Of a stretch of DNA of 64,000 nt, positions 8,565-16,093 are shown piece by piece. Numbering within the stretch: position 1 is the stretch's first letter; every line of letters starts with the position of its first letter. Under the pieces are notes generated by a model that was not told where the DNA came from, ran no database searches, and saw only the letters and a list, made by a program, of their open reading frames with translations. A program made the position numbers and the translations under genes. The stretch is from Flavobacteriales bacterium (GTDB lineage: Bacteria; Bacteroidota; Bacteroidia; Flavobacteriales_F; PHOS-HE28), in assembly GCA_016719225.1 (NCBI GenBank), contig JADKAN010000005.1, positions 1 through 64,000 of the forward strand, read 5' to 3'.

Positions 8565-9346
8565 TGTACGTCAAGGCCAAGAAGCACCTCGGCCAGCATT
8601 TCCTCCGGAACGAGGATGCCGCGCTCCGTATCACACAAGGGCTCACGCACCATGGCGGCTACCGGGATGTGATCGAAGTGGGCCCTGGGACCGGGGCACT
8701 CACGAAGTATTTGGTGCAACGCGATGACATCGATCTCACCTGTATAGAGCTGGATCGTGAATCAGTGGCTTATCTGCATGTTACCTGGCCGCAGTTGAAG
8801 GTGGTGCAAGGCGACCTGCTCGGCATGGACCTTTCGGGCATTGGCAGCGGACCACTCGCAGTGATCGGGAATTTCCCGTACAACATCAGCACGCAGATCG
8901 TCTTTAAAGTATTGGAGAACCGGGACCGTGTCACTGAGGTAGTGGGCATGTTCCAAAAGGAGGTGGCGGACCGCCTGTGCGCTGGGCCGGGAAGCCGCAC
9001 CTACGGGATCACTAGTGTGCTTGCACAGGTCTGGTACCACATGGAACCGCTTTTCCTGGTGGAACCGGATGCGTTCATCCCACCACCAAAAGTGCGGAGT
9101 GCCGTGATCCGTATGCGGCGGAACGAACGCATCGAACCTCCTTGTGATGAAAAGCTGTTATTCCGCACGGTGAAGGCAGCATTCGGCCAACGGAGGAAGA
9201 CCCTGCACAATGCTCTGAAGTCGTTCGATCCATTGAAGGGTGGCGTGCCCGTTGAATTTGCCCGTAAGCGTGCCGAGGAATTGTCCGTGGAAGATTTCAT
9301 TGCCCTTACATGGGCTTGCGTTGGCGAGGAGCTGAAGAAGCCCTGA
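8564..9346 (+). CDS. rsmA: 16S rRNA (adenine1518/1519-N6)-dimethyltransferase RsmA
   Basis: Dimethylates two adjacent adenines in the 3' hairpin of 16S rRNA late in 30S assembly, using SAM. The 260-residue protein starts with the typical KKHLGQHFL and has the SAM motif I VGPGTGALT (about residues 38-46), the acidic ribose-binding segment IELDRE and the catalytic motif IV NFPYNIST (about residues 103-110). The C-terminal helical domain (KAAFGQRRKTLHNAL) is complete. Its ATG overlaps the DUF4286 stop; it ends the serS operon and is followed by 464 bp without a gene. Confidence 0.95.
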   Translation: MYVKAKKHLGQHFLRNEDAALRITQGLTHHGGYRDVIEVGPGTGALTKYLVQRDDIDLTCIELDRESVAYLHVTWPQLKVVQGDLLGMDLSGIGSGPLAVIGNFPYNISTQIVFKVLENRDRVTEVVGMFQKEVADRLCAGPGSRTYGITSVLAQVWYHMEPLFLVEPDAFIPPPKVRSAVIRMRRNERIEPPCDEKLLFRTVKAAFGQRRKTLHNALKSFDPLKGGVPVEFARKRAEELSVEDFIALTWACVGEELKKP

Positions 9347-9810
9347 GGATCGCTGCGCCGGCTTATCGAGGACTACATGCCATGGCCGTGTTGGAAGTAG
9401 ATCCGCAACCGTGCCGGATCACTCCAAGTCGCTCTTCATCGCGCTGGTGGAAGTTGGCGTGTTGCGTAGATCGCCCAGTGCATTGGCCCTCCATAGTTTA
9501 GACCGTGCCGCCCCTTCATGGCGTGTTAGCGGCGCTCACCGACAGCCTGTAAAGAAGGCGTGCGACAAGATCCCCTCCGCCAAGGCTGACCTCTACTTCG
9601 ATCTCGGAAGTGCTCTGTTACTTCCACAAGCTAGCAAGATCGCACTTATGAAAGCGCCTGAGGCCCATTCCATGAAAATAAACCTGTTCCACTGATCCCA
9701 TGTGGTAAGTGACCAGTGTTCCGCGGTCCCTAAAAGATCCGATGAACACCTGACTGGAAGATTCTATCGGAACGGCTTTACTTAACCAAATGGTTATATA
9801 CATTTGCGCT
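9347..9810. other. gene-free spacer before the ArsR cluster
   Basis: About 460 bp after rsmA. Short open frames exist, but none has a recognisable protein pattern or a convincing start. The last 35 bp hold the arsR-like promoter and operator. No tRNA or terminator was recognised. Confidence 0.5.
9777..9806 (+). promoter_or_regulatory. ArsR-cluster promoter with palindromic operator
   Basis: TTTA (9777-9780) as -33-like element, 18 bp, then TACATTTG (9799-9806), a perfect TAnnTTTG -7 element. Between them is the inverted repeat AACCA-AA-TGGTT (9784-9795), extended by partly symmetric flanks. The ATG of the repressor gene follows four bases after the -7 element, so transcription probably starts at or next to it (leaderless mRNA). 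An operator inside the promoter fits autorepression by the ArsR protein. Confidence 0.6.
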
Positions 9811-10188
9811 ATGCTTGCTCAGGACCGCCTCACTTCCACCTTTCAGGCCCTAGCGGACCCCACGCGTCGCGCCATCCTTTCCCGCTTATCGCAGGGTGAG
9901 GCATCCGTTACCGAACTGGCTGCGCCGTTCAGCATGAGCATGCCTGCGATCAGCAAGCACTTGAAAGTGCTGGAGCGGGCGAAGCTTATTTCACGAGGGA
10001 AGGAAGCGCAATGGCGGCCGTGTAAGTTGGAAGCCGCGCCGCTGGAGGCTGCCTCGAATTGGGTGGAGCAATACCGCGCCATGTGGGAGGCCCGCTTCGA
10101 CCGCTTGGACGCCTACCTGAAGGAAGTGCAGGCCAAAGAAGGGAATACCACAAAACCACGTAAGGCAAATGGGCGCAAGAAGTACTGA
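9811..10188 (+). CDS. ArsR/SmtB-family winged-helix repressor
   Basis: A 125-residue transcriptional repressor, probably of the SdpR-like subgroup that lacks metal-binding Cys. The winged helix spans about residues 8-85: FQALADPTRRAILSRL, then EASVTELAAPFSMSMPAISKHLKVLERA (recognition helix) and the wing. A basic, low-complexity tail follows (KPRKANGRKKY). I chose ATG 9811 over the in-frame ATG at 9790 because the latter lies inside the operator and -7 element and adds residues foreign to the family. Its end overlaps the first SRPBCC gene by 20 bp. ArsR-AHSA1 pairs are common; here it probably controls the downstream cluster. Confidence 0.88.
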   Translation: MLAQDRLTSTFQALADPTRRAILSRLSQGEASVTELAAPFSMSMPAISKHLKVLERAKLISRGKEAQWRPCKLEAAPLEAASNWVEQYRAMWEARFDRLDAYLKEVQAKEGNTTKPRKANGRKKY

Positions 10189-10663
10189 AACGGGACAGGT
10201 CACGAACACTACGGACCGCGAGATCGTCACCACACGCATCATCGAGGCCCAGCGCGAGCTTGTGTGGAAGGCTTTTACCGATCCAAAGGCGCTCGCTCAG
10301 TGGTATGGCCCGAACGGATTCAAGCTGACGACGAAAGTGTTCGAATTCGAGGAAGGTGGCGATTGGATCTTCGTCATGCACAGCCCGGACGGTCGGGACT
10401 ACCCCAATTGGGTCCAGTTCAGAACGATCACAAGACCCGCACGGATCATGCACGACCATGGTGCTGATGAAGGTGAGGTGATGTTCCGAGCGGAGATCAC
10501 ATTTGATGATCTCGGAGACCGGACGCGCGTCACACTTCGATCGGTATTCTCCACTAAGGAAGCGCTCGAAGTTGTTGTGAGGGAGCACGGGGCCGTCGAA
10601 GGAGCCAAGCAGACGCTCGCGCGTTTGGATGAATACCTGAAGCAGATCCGCAATAACGGATGA
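10169..10663 (+). CDS. SRPBCC (AHSA1-like) protein 1
   Basis: A 164-residue START/Bet v1-fold protein of the AHSA1 type, with a hydrophobic ligand cavity and no known ligand. Typical features: the N-terminal strand-helix REIVTTRIIEAQRELVWKAFTDP (split here by family position about 17-39), LAQWYGPNGF, EFEEGGDWIFVMHSPDG and a final amphipathic helix ending LDEYLKQIR. Its start lies inside the arsR-like gene (20-bp overlap) and its stop overlaps the next ATG by four bases, so the three genes are coupled. It is the closest partner of the repressor. Confidence 0.85.
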   Translation: MGARSTETGQVTNTTDREIVTTRIIEAQRELVWKAFTDPKALAQWYGPNGFKLTTKVFEFEEGGDWIFVMHSPDGRDYPNWVQFRTITRPARIMHDHGADEGEVMFRAEITFDDLGDRTRVTLRSVFSTKEALEVVVREHGAVEGAKQTLARLDEYLKQIRNNG

Positions 10664-11085
10664 CCGATATGCGAAGTGATAGTGCTGAAACAGTGGAGCT
10701 GATGACAAGTGCGGTGGGGTCGGTGCATTTCATCACCCGCTTGTTCTCCGCATCGGCTGAACGGGTCCGCAACATGCTTCTGGACCCCGCACTGCAGGCG
10801 ATGTGGGCCAACTCCGGTTCATTGGCGACAACTGTTCCGCCGATCCAGATGAAGCATGGGTATATGCATTTAAGGGAGCAAGTAGAGGGCCATCCGGTCC
10901 GCGTCCGGATCCGTATCCATAAGTGCCCGCGTGTTTGCGAGGTAAATCTCGAACTGCGGATGGGTCCGGAGTTCGCTCTGTCCACTCTATTCGCTTTGGG
11001 TATCGATGACCTGTGGGAAGCGCGCCTCTATGCCATCGCCGATCTACTGCACTCCGGACCATTCTCAATACGCCATCAACAATGA
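10660..11085 (+). CDS. divergent SRPBCC-like small protein
   Basis: A 141-residue protein that I do not recognise with certainty. Its N-terminal part (FITRLFSASAERVRNMLLDPALQAMW) resembles the first strand and helix of AHSA1-type SRPBCC proteins, and the order of the remaining segments is compatible with that fold, but the usual GG and WG motifs are absent. It overlaps the genes on both sides by ATGA junctions, so it is almost certainly translated. A diverged paralogue of its neighbours is the best guess. Confidence 0.6.
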   Translation: MTDMRSDSAETVELMTSAVGSVHFITRLFSASAERVRNMLLDPALQAMWANSGSLATTVPPIQMKHGYMHLREQVEGHPVRVRIRIHKCPRVCEVNLELRMGPEFALSTLFALGIDDLWEARLYAIADLLHSGPFSIRHQQ

Positions 11086-11585
11086 ACAAGGAAGCGATCT
11101 TGAATTTCATCGTTGAGAAGGACGACCGATCGATCACCGTGGAGCGAACCTTCAATGCATCGTTGGACCGCGTGTGGGCAGCCTGGACTGAAGCGGACAA
11201 CCTCTGCCAATGGTGGGCGCCAAAGCCTTGGCGCTGTGTGATAAAGGAGCTCGACTTTCGCGAAGGGGGACGCTGGCTGTATTGCATGGAAAGTCCCGAA
11301 GGCGACCGGCACTGGTGCTTTTTCGATTACGAAGCGATCTGTCCGAAGTCGTTTTATGCGGGCAACGATTCGTTCTGCGATGAACAGGGAGTTGCCAGCG
11401 ACCTGAAACCCAAAGTGCGCTGGGAGAACAAATTCAGCGAAAGGGACGGCACCACGCTCGTGCAGATCGTTCTGCGTTTCAACTCCGCCCAAGACCTCAA
11501 CAAGCTCATTGAGATGGGCTTCAAGGGCGGGTTCACCATGGGCATGGACCAACTTGATGAACTGCTCACCGAACGGACCATCTGA
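11082..11585 (+). CDS. SRPBCC (AHSA1-like) protein 2
   Basis: A 167-residue AHSA1-type protein: SITVERTFNASLDRVWAAWT, LCQWWAPKPW, ELDFREGGRWLYCMESPEGD and a terminal helix GFTMGMDQLDELL. I used ATG 11082, which overlaps the previous stop by four bases; the open frame continues upstream to 11013 without family sequence. Compared with the other copies it has a long insertion around CPKSFYAGNDSFCDE, a feature of one AHSA1 subgroup. Ligand unknown. Confidence 0.85.
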   Translation: MNKEAILNFIVEKDDRSITVERTFNASLDRVWAAWTEADNLCQWWAPKPWRCVIKELDFREGGRWLYCMESPEGDRHWCFFDYEAICPKSFYAGNDSFCDEQGVASDLKPKVRWENKFSERDGTTLVQIVLRFNSAQDLNKLIEMGFKGGFTMGMDQLDELLTERTI

Positions 11586-11613
11586 CGGAAACAACATGGT
11601 ACGAAACCCATTC

Positions 11614-12075
11614 ATGAACACCAAGCCCGCTATCATCACCACACAAGCGGTACCCACCGCCGTGATCCACCTCGTGATCCCCGGCCGTGAAATGCCGAAG
11701 TATATGGACCCGGCGATCCAAGAGATCTTGAATGCGCTGAACGACCAATGGTCTCAACCGGTCGGAGCCATGTTCTCCTATCACCATCGTCGACCATCGG
11801 AAACGTTTGACTTCGAGATCGGCTTCCCGGTGTCTAAGGCGATCAAGCCTATTGGGCGCGTCGTGAATGGCTCGTTGCCTGCGGAGAAGGTCGTTCGTTC
11901 GGTGTATCAGGGGCCGTATGAAGGACTTGGGAATGCCTGGGGCGAGTTGCAAGGCTGGGTGCGCGAGCGGAAGCTTGCCGAAAGCGGGCGTTTCTGGGAG
12001 TGCTACTTAGGCAACCCGCAAGAAGTCAAGGATCCGAAGGACTACCGGACGGAGTTGAATTGGGTGATCGGCTGA
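11614..12075 (+). CDS. GyrI-like (effector-binding domain) protein
   Basis: A 153-residue stand-alone GyrI-like/SOUL-type effector-binding domain, related to the ligand-binding part of multidrug regulators such as BmrR and to SbmC. Visible features: AVPTAVIHLVIPGREMPKYM, the Gly/Pro-rich GAMFSYHHRRP, FDFEIGFPVSK, and the closing YLGNPQEVKDPKDYRTELNW. No DNA-binding domain is present. Start is ATG 11614 by analogy with family length; ATG 11596, adding six residues, is possible. It lies 28 bp after SRPBCC 2 in the same direction. A role in binding small hydrophobic compounds is inferred. Confidence 0.82.
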   Translation: MNTKPAIITTQAVPTAVIHLVIPGREMPKYMDPAIQEILNALNDQWSQPVGAMFSYHHRRPSETFDFEIGFPVSKAIKPIGRVVNGSLPAEKVVRSVYQGPYEGLGNAWGELQGWVRERKLAESGRFWECYLGNPQEVKDPKDYRTELNWVIG

Positions 12076-12100
12076 ACGGGACATCGATCACAACATTACC

Positions 12101-12697
12101 ATGGCCGAACAACCATCACCGATGATCCCTGATGACCGGGCAATCGTGGCCTTCGAGAGTGCTCGTGCGTGGGAGGCATGGCTGACGGAGCATGGCACAA
12201 CCTCACCAGGCCTCTACATCAAGATCGCGAAGAAGGACAGCGGTGTGCGTTCGGTCACCTATGCTGAAGCGCTGGAGGTGGCGCTCTGTCACGGTTGGAT
12301 CGATGCCATCAAGAAAAGCTTCGACGCTTCGTTCTTCCTTCAGAAGTTCGTTCCGCGAAGTACCCGCAGCATCTGGAGTGAGATCAACAAGAAGAAAGTG
12401 CAGCAGTTGATCAAGGCCAAGTTGATGCGGCCCGCAGGTCTTGATGCCGTGAAGAACGCCAAAGCGAACGGACAATGGGACAACGCCTATGCCCCGGCGC
12501 GGACGATCACTGTTCCACCCGAGCTGGAAGCAGCCTTGAAGAAGAACAAGAAAGCGGCCGCCTTCTTCAAGACCTTGACAGGAAGCAACCGCTACGCGAT
12601 CCTGCATCGCCTGCACACGGCGAAGAAGGAGGAGACGCGCGCGAAACGGCTCGTTCAATTCATGGACATGCTGGAGCGCGGCGAAACGATCCATTGA
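12101..12697 (+). CDS. YdeI/OmpD-associated family protein
   Basis: A 198-residue protein of the YdeI family (annotated elsewhere as bacteriocin-protection or OmpD-associated). Seen: FESARAWEAWLTEHG, then GLYIKIAKKDSG, VTYAEALEVALCHGWIDAIKK, FVPRSTRSIWSEINKKKV and a Lys-rich C-terminal helical part (KKNKKAAAFFKTL). Biochemical function is unknown. YdeI-like genes often accompany AHSA1, VOC and DoxX genes, as here. It starts 25 bp after the GyrI-like gene. Confidence 0.85.
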   Translation: MAEQPSPMIPDDRAIVAFESARAWEAWLTEHGTTSPGLYIKIAKKDSGVRSVTYAEALEVALCHGWIDAIKKSFDASFFLQKFVPRSTRSIWSEINKKKVQQLIKAKLMRPAGLDAVKNAKANGQWDNAYAPARTITVPPELEAALKKNKKAAAFFKTLTGSNRYAILHRLHTAKKEETRAKRLVQFMDMLERGETIH

Positions 12698-12727
12698 GCA
12701 TCCTTACGATCCACCCGGACCACGACC

Positions 12728-13276
12728 ATCAACAAACCACAAACCATATTCAAGAAGATCATCCTCGGCCTACTGGCCATCGTCGCCATCATCCTCATTG
12801 TCGCGGCCTTCCAGCCCAACACCTATCATGTGGAGCGCTCCGCCGATGTGGCCGCACCTCCCGAAGCCGTGTATGCCCAAGTGAATGATTTCCACAACTG
12901 GCCTCAATTCAACCCCTTCCAGCAATTGGACCCGAATGCAAAAGTCCGATATGAAGGCCCGGAGAAAGGCGAAGGCTCCACCTTTTTCTGGGAAGGAAAT
13001 AGCCAGATGGGTAAGGGCAGCATGACCATCACCAAAAGCACGCCCGATGAACGCGTGGACATCCTTATGCACTTTGATGAGCCGATGGAAGGCGATGCGG
13101 GATCGGCATTCATCATCAAGCCCAACGGCAGCGGGACGCACGTTATCTGGAGCATGGATGGAAAGAACAACTATATCAGCAAGGTCATGTGCCTATTCAT
13201 GGACATGGACAAGATGATAGGCGGGGAGTATGAGAAAGGGCTGGCGAAGCTGGGGGAACTGCCTGCGGCCCATTGA
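12728..13276 (+). CDS. membrane-anchored SRPBCC (polyketide-cyclase-like) protein, start codon apparently ATC
   Basis: SRPBCC domain preceded by one N-terminal transmembrane helix. Reading in frame from 12728 gives INKPQTIFKKIILGLLAIVA and more hydrophobic residues, then YHVERSADVAAPPEAVYAQV, DFHNWPQFNPF and the rest of the fold. Homologues start with exactly such an anchor. However, between the upstream in-frame stop (12695) and the domain there is no ATG, GTG or TTG until GTG 12830, which would delete the anchor. The context ACCATCAACAAA suggests ATG became ATC at 12728, or that ATC is used, or a sequence error. From 12728 the product has 182 residues; from 12830, 148. Confidence 0.7.
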   Translation: MNKPQTIFKKIILGLLAIVAIILIVAAFQPNTYHVERSADVAAPPEAVYAQVNDFHNWPQFNPFQQLDPNAKVRYEGPEKGEGSTFFWEGNSQMGKGSMTITKSTPDERVDILMHFDEPMEGDAGSAFIIKPNGSGTHVIWSMDGKNNYISKVMCLFMDMDKMIGGEYEKGLAKLGELPAAH

Positions 13277-13379
13277 TCCATATCAATTCGTCCAGAAGGT
13301 TTGCGCAACCAAAGAGGTCATTGATGCTGGTCCGAGATCAGTCGTTCGTCAAGATCCAAAGAAACCAAAAACAAAAGCG

Positions 13380-13817
13380 ATGGCAAGCACCAGTACCCAA
13401 CTCTACTTCGTAGGCAGGACCGAAGCGGCCTTTGCCTTCTACAGAGAAGTTTTCCGCTCGGATTACAAGGGCGAACCCGTGCGCTTTTCCGCCATGCCTG
13501 GCATGGAGGGTCAACCTCCGATGTCGGAAGCGGATAAAGCACTGATCATGCACATTGCATTGCCGATCCTTGGCGGTCACAAGCTCGTGGGCACGGATGT
13601 TCTTGACCGCTTGGGAGTAAAGCTGAATGTCGGCAACAACGTCCAGATCCTCTTGGAAACGGACACCCGGACAGAGACGGACAGGCTCTGCAAGGAATTG
13701 TCCGAAGGAGGCGAGGTGGACATGCCCCTGGTGGAATTGCCGTGGGGCGACGACTACGGAAGTTGCATCGACAGATTCGGTGTGATGTGGGTGTTCACGT
13801 GTTCAGCAAAGGAATAG
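13380..13817 (+). CDS. VOC-family (PhnB/glyoxalase-like) protein, copy 1
   Basis: A 145-residue vicinal-oxygen-chelate fold protein of the PhnB-like type. Seen: STQLYFVGRTEAAFAFYREVF at the start, LIMHIALPILGGHKLVGTD in the middle, ETDTRTETDRLC and the ending DYGSCIDRFGVMWVFTCS. Start is ATG 13380, matching the exact start of copy 2. The neighbouring gene at 13877 encodes a paralogue of identical length, so they arose by tandem duplication. Catalytic metal-site His/Glu are not obvious, as in many PhnB-like proteins; substrate unknown. Confidence 0.85.
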   Translation: MASTSTQLYFVGRTEAAFAFYREVFRSDYKGEPVRFSAMPGMEGQPPMSEADKALIMHIALPILGGHKLVGTDVLDRLGVKLNVGNNVQILLETDTRTETDRLCKELSEGGEVDMPLVELPWGDDYGSCIDRFGVMWVFTCSAKE

Positions 13818-13876
13818 TTCCGGCCAAACGCCGATCGCTCAGACCAGATAAACTCAACCGAACAACCAACACCACG

Positions 13877-14314
13877 ATGGCAAGCACCAGCACCTATCTG
13901 AACTTCGAAAGGACCACTGCAGAGGCATTCGCATTTTACAAGAAAGTCTTTCGCACGGAATACATGGGGGAGATCTTCCGGATGTCCTCCGTGCCTCCGC
14001 AGCCCGGGCAACCGGCATTGGCTAACGCTGATAAGGATCTGGTCATGCATGTTGCGTTGCCGATACTCGGTGGCCACATGCTCATGGGCACGGATACTGC
14101 TTCGATCATGGGAGCCAAGGTGACCTTTGGGAAGGGCATACAGCTCAACCTGGAGCCCGACACCCGCGTGGAGACCGACCGGTTGTTCAACGAACTTTCC
14201 AATGGCGCCAAAGTGGGCAATCCCTTGAAGGAAGAGTTCTGGGGCGCCTATTTCGGCAGCTGCACGGACCGCTTTGGCGTTCGCTGGATGTTCAATTGCC
14301 AAGCGAAGGAGTGA
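13877..14314 (+). CDS. VOC-family (PhnB/glyoxalase-like) protein, copy 2
   Basis: Paralogue of the preceding gene: also 145 residues, starting MASTSTYLNFERTTAEAFAF and ending SCTDRFGVRWMFNCQAKE. The core DLVMHVALPILGGHMLMGTD and ETDRLFNELSNGAKVGNPL align with copy 1 without large gaps. It begins 59 bp after copy 1. The first codons (ATGGCAAGCACCAG) are identical in both copies, showing that the duplication includes the start site. Function unknown; a resistance or small-molecule-sequestering role is typical for the superfamily but unproven. Confidence 0.85.
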   Translation: MASTSTYLNFERTTAEAFAFYKKVFRTEYMGEIFRMSSVPPQPGQPALANADKDLVMHVALPILGGHMLMGTDTASIMGAKVTFGKGIQLNLEPDTRVETDRLFNELSNGAKVGNPLKEEFWGAYFGSCTDRFGVRWMFNCQAKE

Positions 14315-14376
14315 TCCCCGATACCTGCAAAAGATGAAGAACCTCTTCAGTACGAATTAACCCGAACAGATCCGTA

Positions 14377-14601
14377 ATGCCCATCGCCTCTTTCCAAGCC
14401 TACCTCGACAACATCAAGGCCAAGACCGGCAAAACACCCAAGGACTTCCGCGATGTCGCGAAGAAAAAGGGCTTCATCAAACCGAATGGTGAACTCACCG
14501 TGAAGGCGATGGAGATCTTCAATTGGTTGAAGGTCGACTTCGATCTCGGGCGCGGCCACGCCATGGCGATCTACCACACCTTCAAGGAGAAGTCGGAATA
14601 A
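14377..14601 (+). CDS. DUF4287 family small protein
   Basis: A 74-residue protein matching DUF4287: FQAYLDNIKAKTGKTPKDF, then AKKKGFI, GELTVKAMEIFNWLKVDFDLGRGHAMAIYHTF. This domain is often found alone or fused next to AHSA1-type proteins, which agrees with the gene order here (an SRPBCC gene starts 29 bp downstream). It is Lys-rich and lacks membrane or signal segments. Function unknown. Confidence 0.85.
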   Translation: MPIASFQAYLDNIKAKTGKTPKDFRDVAKKKGFIKPNGELTVKAMEIFNWLKVDFDLGRGHAMAIYHTFKEKSE

Positions 14602-14630
14602 CGGCGCTTCCCTCATTAAAGATCAGGCAC

Positions 14631-15095
14631 ATGGACACGACGACAGCAGAACGACAACGCACCTTGGTGATCGAGCGCACCTTCGACGCGCCGGCGCATT
14701 TGGTATTCAGTGCATGGGCCAAGCCGGAGCACTTGGTGCGTTGGTTCGGCCCGAACGATTTCACCTTGCCCACCTGTGAGCAGGACTTCCGGGTGGGAGG
14801 GAAGTACAACTTCTGCATGCAGGCTCCGGATGGTACGGACCATTGGGTCCGTGGCGAGTATCACGAGATCAGTGAATTCGATCGCCTGGTATTCACGTGG
14901 ACGCGCGATGATGGTCAGCTCACGCCTTGGGTGGACAACATCGTTACGCTCATGTTCGAGGAACAGGACGGCCGGACAAAGATGACCCTGCATCAGGCGC
15001 TTTTTGCCACGGAGCAATTCCGAAATGAACACACCGGGGGCTGGAGCGAATGCCTTGAGCGCCTCACCGACTTCATTAAAACACAACTTAACTGA
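14631..15095 (+). CDS. SRPBCC (AHSA1-like) protein 4
   Basis: A 154-residue AHSA1-type protein with the complete set of motifs: LVIERTFDAPAHLVFSAW, LVRWFGPNDF, FRVGGKYNFCMQAPDGTD, WVRGEYHEI, LVFTWTRDD, and the ending GGWSECLERLTDFI. Start ATG 14631 follows DUF4287 by 29 bp and avoids an antisense-like extension to 14523. The next gene begins five bases after the stop. The HxGGW-type C-terminal motif groups it with the protein at 16094. Confidence 0.87.
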   Translation: MDTTTAERQRTLVIERTFDAPAHLVFSAWAKPEHLVRWFGPNDFTLPTCEQDFRVGGKYNFCMQAPDGTDHWVRGEYHEISEFDRLVFTWTRDDGQLTPWVDNIVTLMFEEQDGRTKMTLHQALFATEQFRNEHTGGWSECLERLTDFIKTQLN

Positions 15096-15100
15096 TCACA

Positions 15101-15508
15101 ATGCCGAAACAGATCTTCATCAACATGCACGTGAAGGATCTACCAAAGAGCAAGGTCTTCTTCGAGCAGATCGGTTACAGCTTCAACCCACAGTTCTCAG
15201 ATGAGAATGCTGCGTGCCTCGTGATCAGTGATACGATCTACTGCATGCTGCTGACTACGGGGCACATGGAGCGGTTCATCCCGAAAGGCAAGTCCATCGC
15301 CGATGCGACGAAGACCACGGAAACACTGCTGGCTCTTTCGTGCGATAGCAAGGATGCGGTGAATGCGATCTACGACAAGGCCATTGCGTCCGGTGCCACG
15401 GAATGCCGCCCTGCGGAGGATCACGGCTTCATGTATGCGCGCAGCTTCAATGACCTCGATGGACATATCTGGGAAGTGTTCTGGATGGATCCGTCGGCGG
15501 TGAAATAG
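15101..15508 (+). CDS. VOC-family glyoxalase-like protein 3
   Basis: A 135-residue VOC protein of the lactoylglutathione-lyase-like group: IFINMHVKDLPKSKVFFEQIG, DTIYCMLLT, TLLALSCDSKDAVNAIYDKAI, GATECRPAEDHGFMYARSF and DLDGHIWEVFWMD. His10 of NMHVKDL and the Glu of WEVFW are at positions where VOC enzymes bind metal, so this copy could be catalytic. It is not closely related to the tandem pair upstream. It begins five bases after SRPBCC 4, arguing for one transcript. Confidence 0.85.
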   Translation: MPKQIFINMHVKDLPKSKVFFEQIGYSFNPQFSDENAACLVISDTIYCMLLTTGHMERFIPKGKSIADATKTTETLLALSCDSKDAVNAIYDKAIASGATECRPAEDHGFMYARSFNDLDGHIWEVFWMDPSAVK

Positions 15509-15570
15509 TCCGAGATAGGGGATCTGACGGTAACCGGCCTGGCACTAAGATCCTTTTGAAGCATTTCAAT

Positions 15571-15690
15571 ATGAAACACTCAGCCAAGAACACCGACGAA
15601 TTCTTGACGATACTACGGGACGACCAGACCAATTTCTTTCCGAGGTCGGGCAGGTGGATCCTGACCCAGACCCAAAGTGGCAAACCATGA
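15571..15690 (+). CDS. small ORF of 39 residues coupled to the DoxX-like gene
   Basis: An open frame from ATG 15571 encoding 39 residues (MKHSAKNTDEFLTILRD at the start, ILTQTQSGKP at the end). Its TGA overlaps the next ATG by four bases, the same ATGA junction used elsewhere in this cluster. I do not recognise the sequence; it could be a real microprotein, a leader peptide for coupling, or the remnant of a longer gene. Confidence 0.35.
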   Translation: MKHSAKNTDEFLTILRDDQTNFFPRSGRWILTQTQSGKP

Positions 15691-16067
15691 AAAGACCCAA
15701 CACCACCTACTGGATCATCACCGCGCTCTTCAGCGCGTTCATCATCTTTAGCAGCGTGGGCGGCATCACAGTCAATCCGCAAGCCGTGGAATTAATGCAC
15801 GTCCACTTGGGGTACCCCAACTATTTCATCCAATGGTTCTCGGTCTTCAAGATCATCGGGGCCATTGCCATTCTGCTGCCCATGGTGCCTGCGCGCGTAA
15901 AGAAGTGGGTCTACTTCCACTTCTTCGTGGGTCTGTTCACTGCGGTGGTTTCCTTCATCGCGGTGGGCGCTGCCGTGGCGGACTGGGCGCCGATCTTCTT
16001 CATTGCGGTACTGCTGGCGGCGTATGGGGTTTACAAGAGGCGACAAGCCCTGCGGACTGCGAATTGA
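15687..16067 (+). CDS. DoxX-like small membrane protein
   Basis: A 126-residue four-helix membrane protein of the DoxX-like family. Hydrophobic segments lie at about 8-26, 48-66, 72-92 and 97-115; YWIITALFSAFIIFSSVGG at the start, IQWFSVFKIIGAIAILLPM in the middle. Start is ATG 15687, which overlaps the 39-residue ORF; the frame runs upstream to 15654 without family sequence. DoxX-like proteins often accompany ArsR-AHSA1 genes; electron-transfer or redox-stress roles have been proposed for some relatives, none shown for this type. Confidence 0.85.
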   Translation: MKRPNTTYWIITALFSAFIIFSSVGGITVNPQAVELMHVHLGYPNYFIQWFSVFKIIGAIAILLPMVPARVKKWVYFHFFVGLFTAVVSFIAVGAAVADWAPIFFIAVLLAAYGVYKRRQALRTAN

Positions 16068-16093
16068 TCCCCACCGAACGGTTACTTTGGACC

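Noticed and set aside
9411..9695. 94-residue plus-strand frame after rsmA
   Set aside because: No family pattern, no plausible promoter or coupling; composition looks like non-coding.
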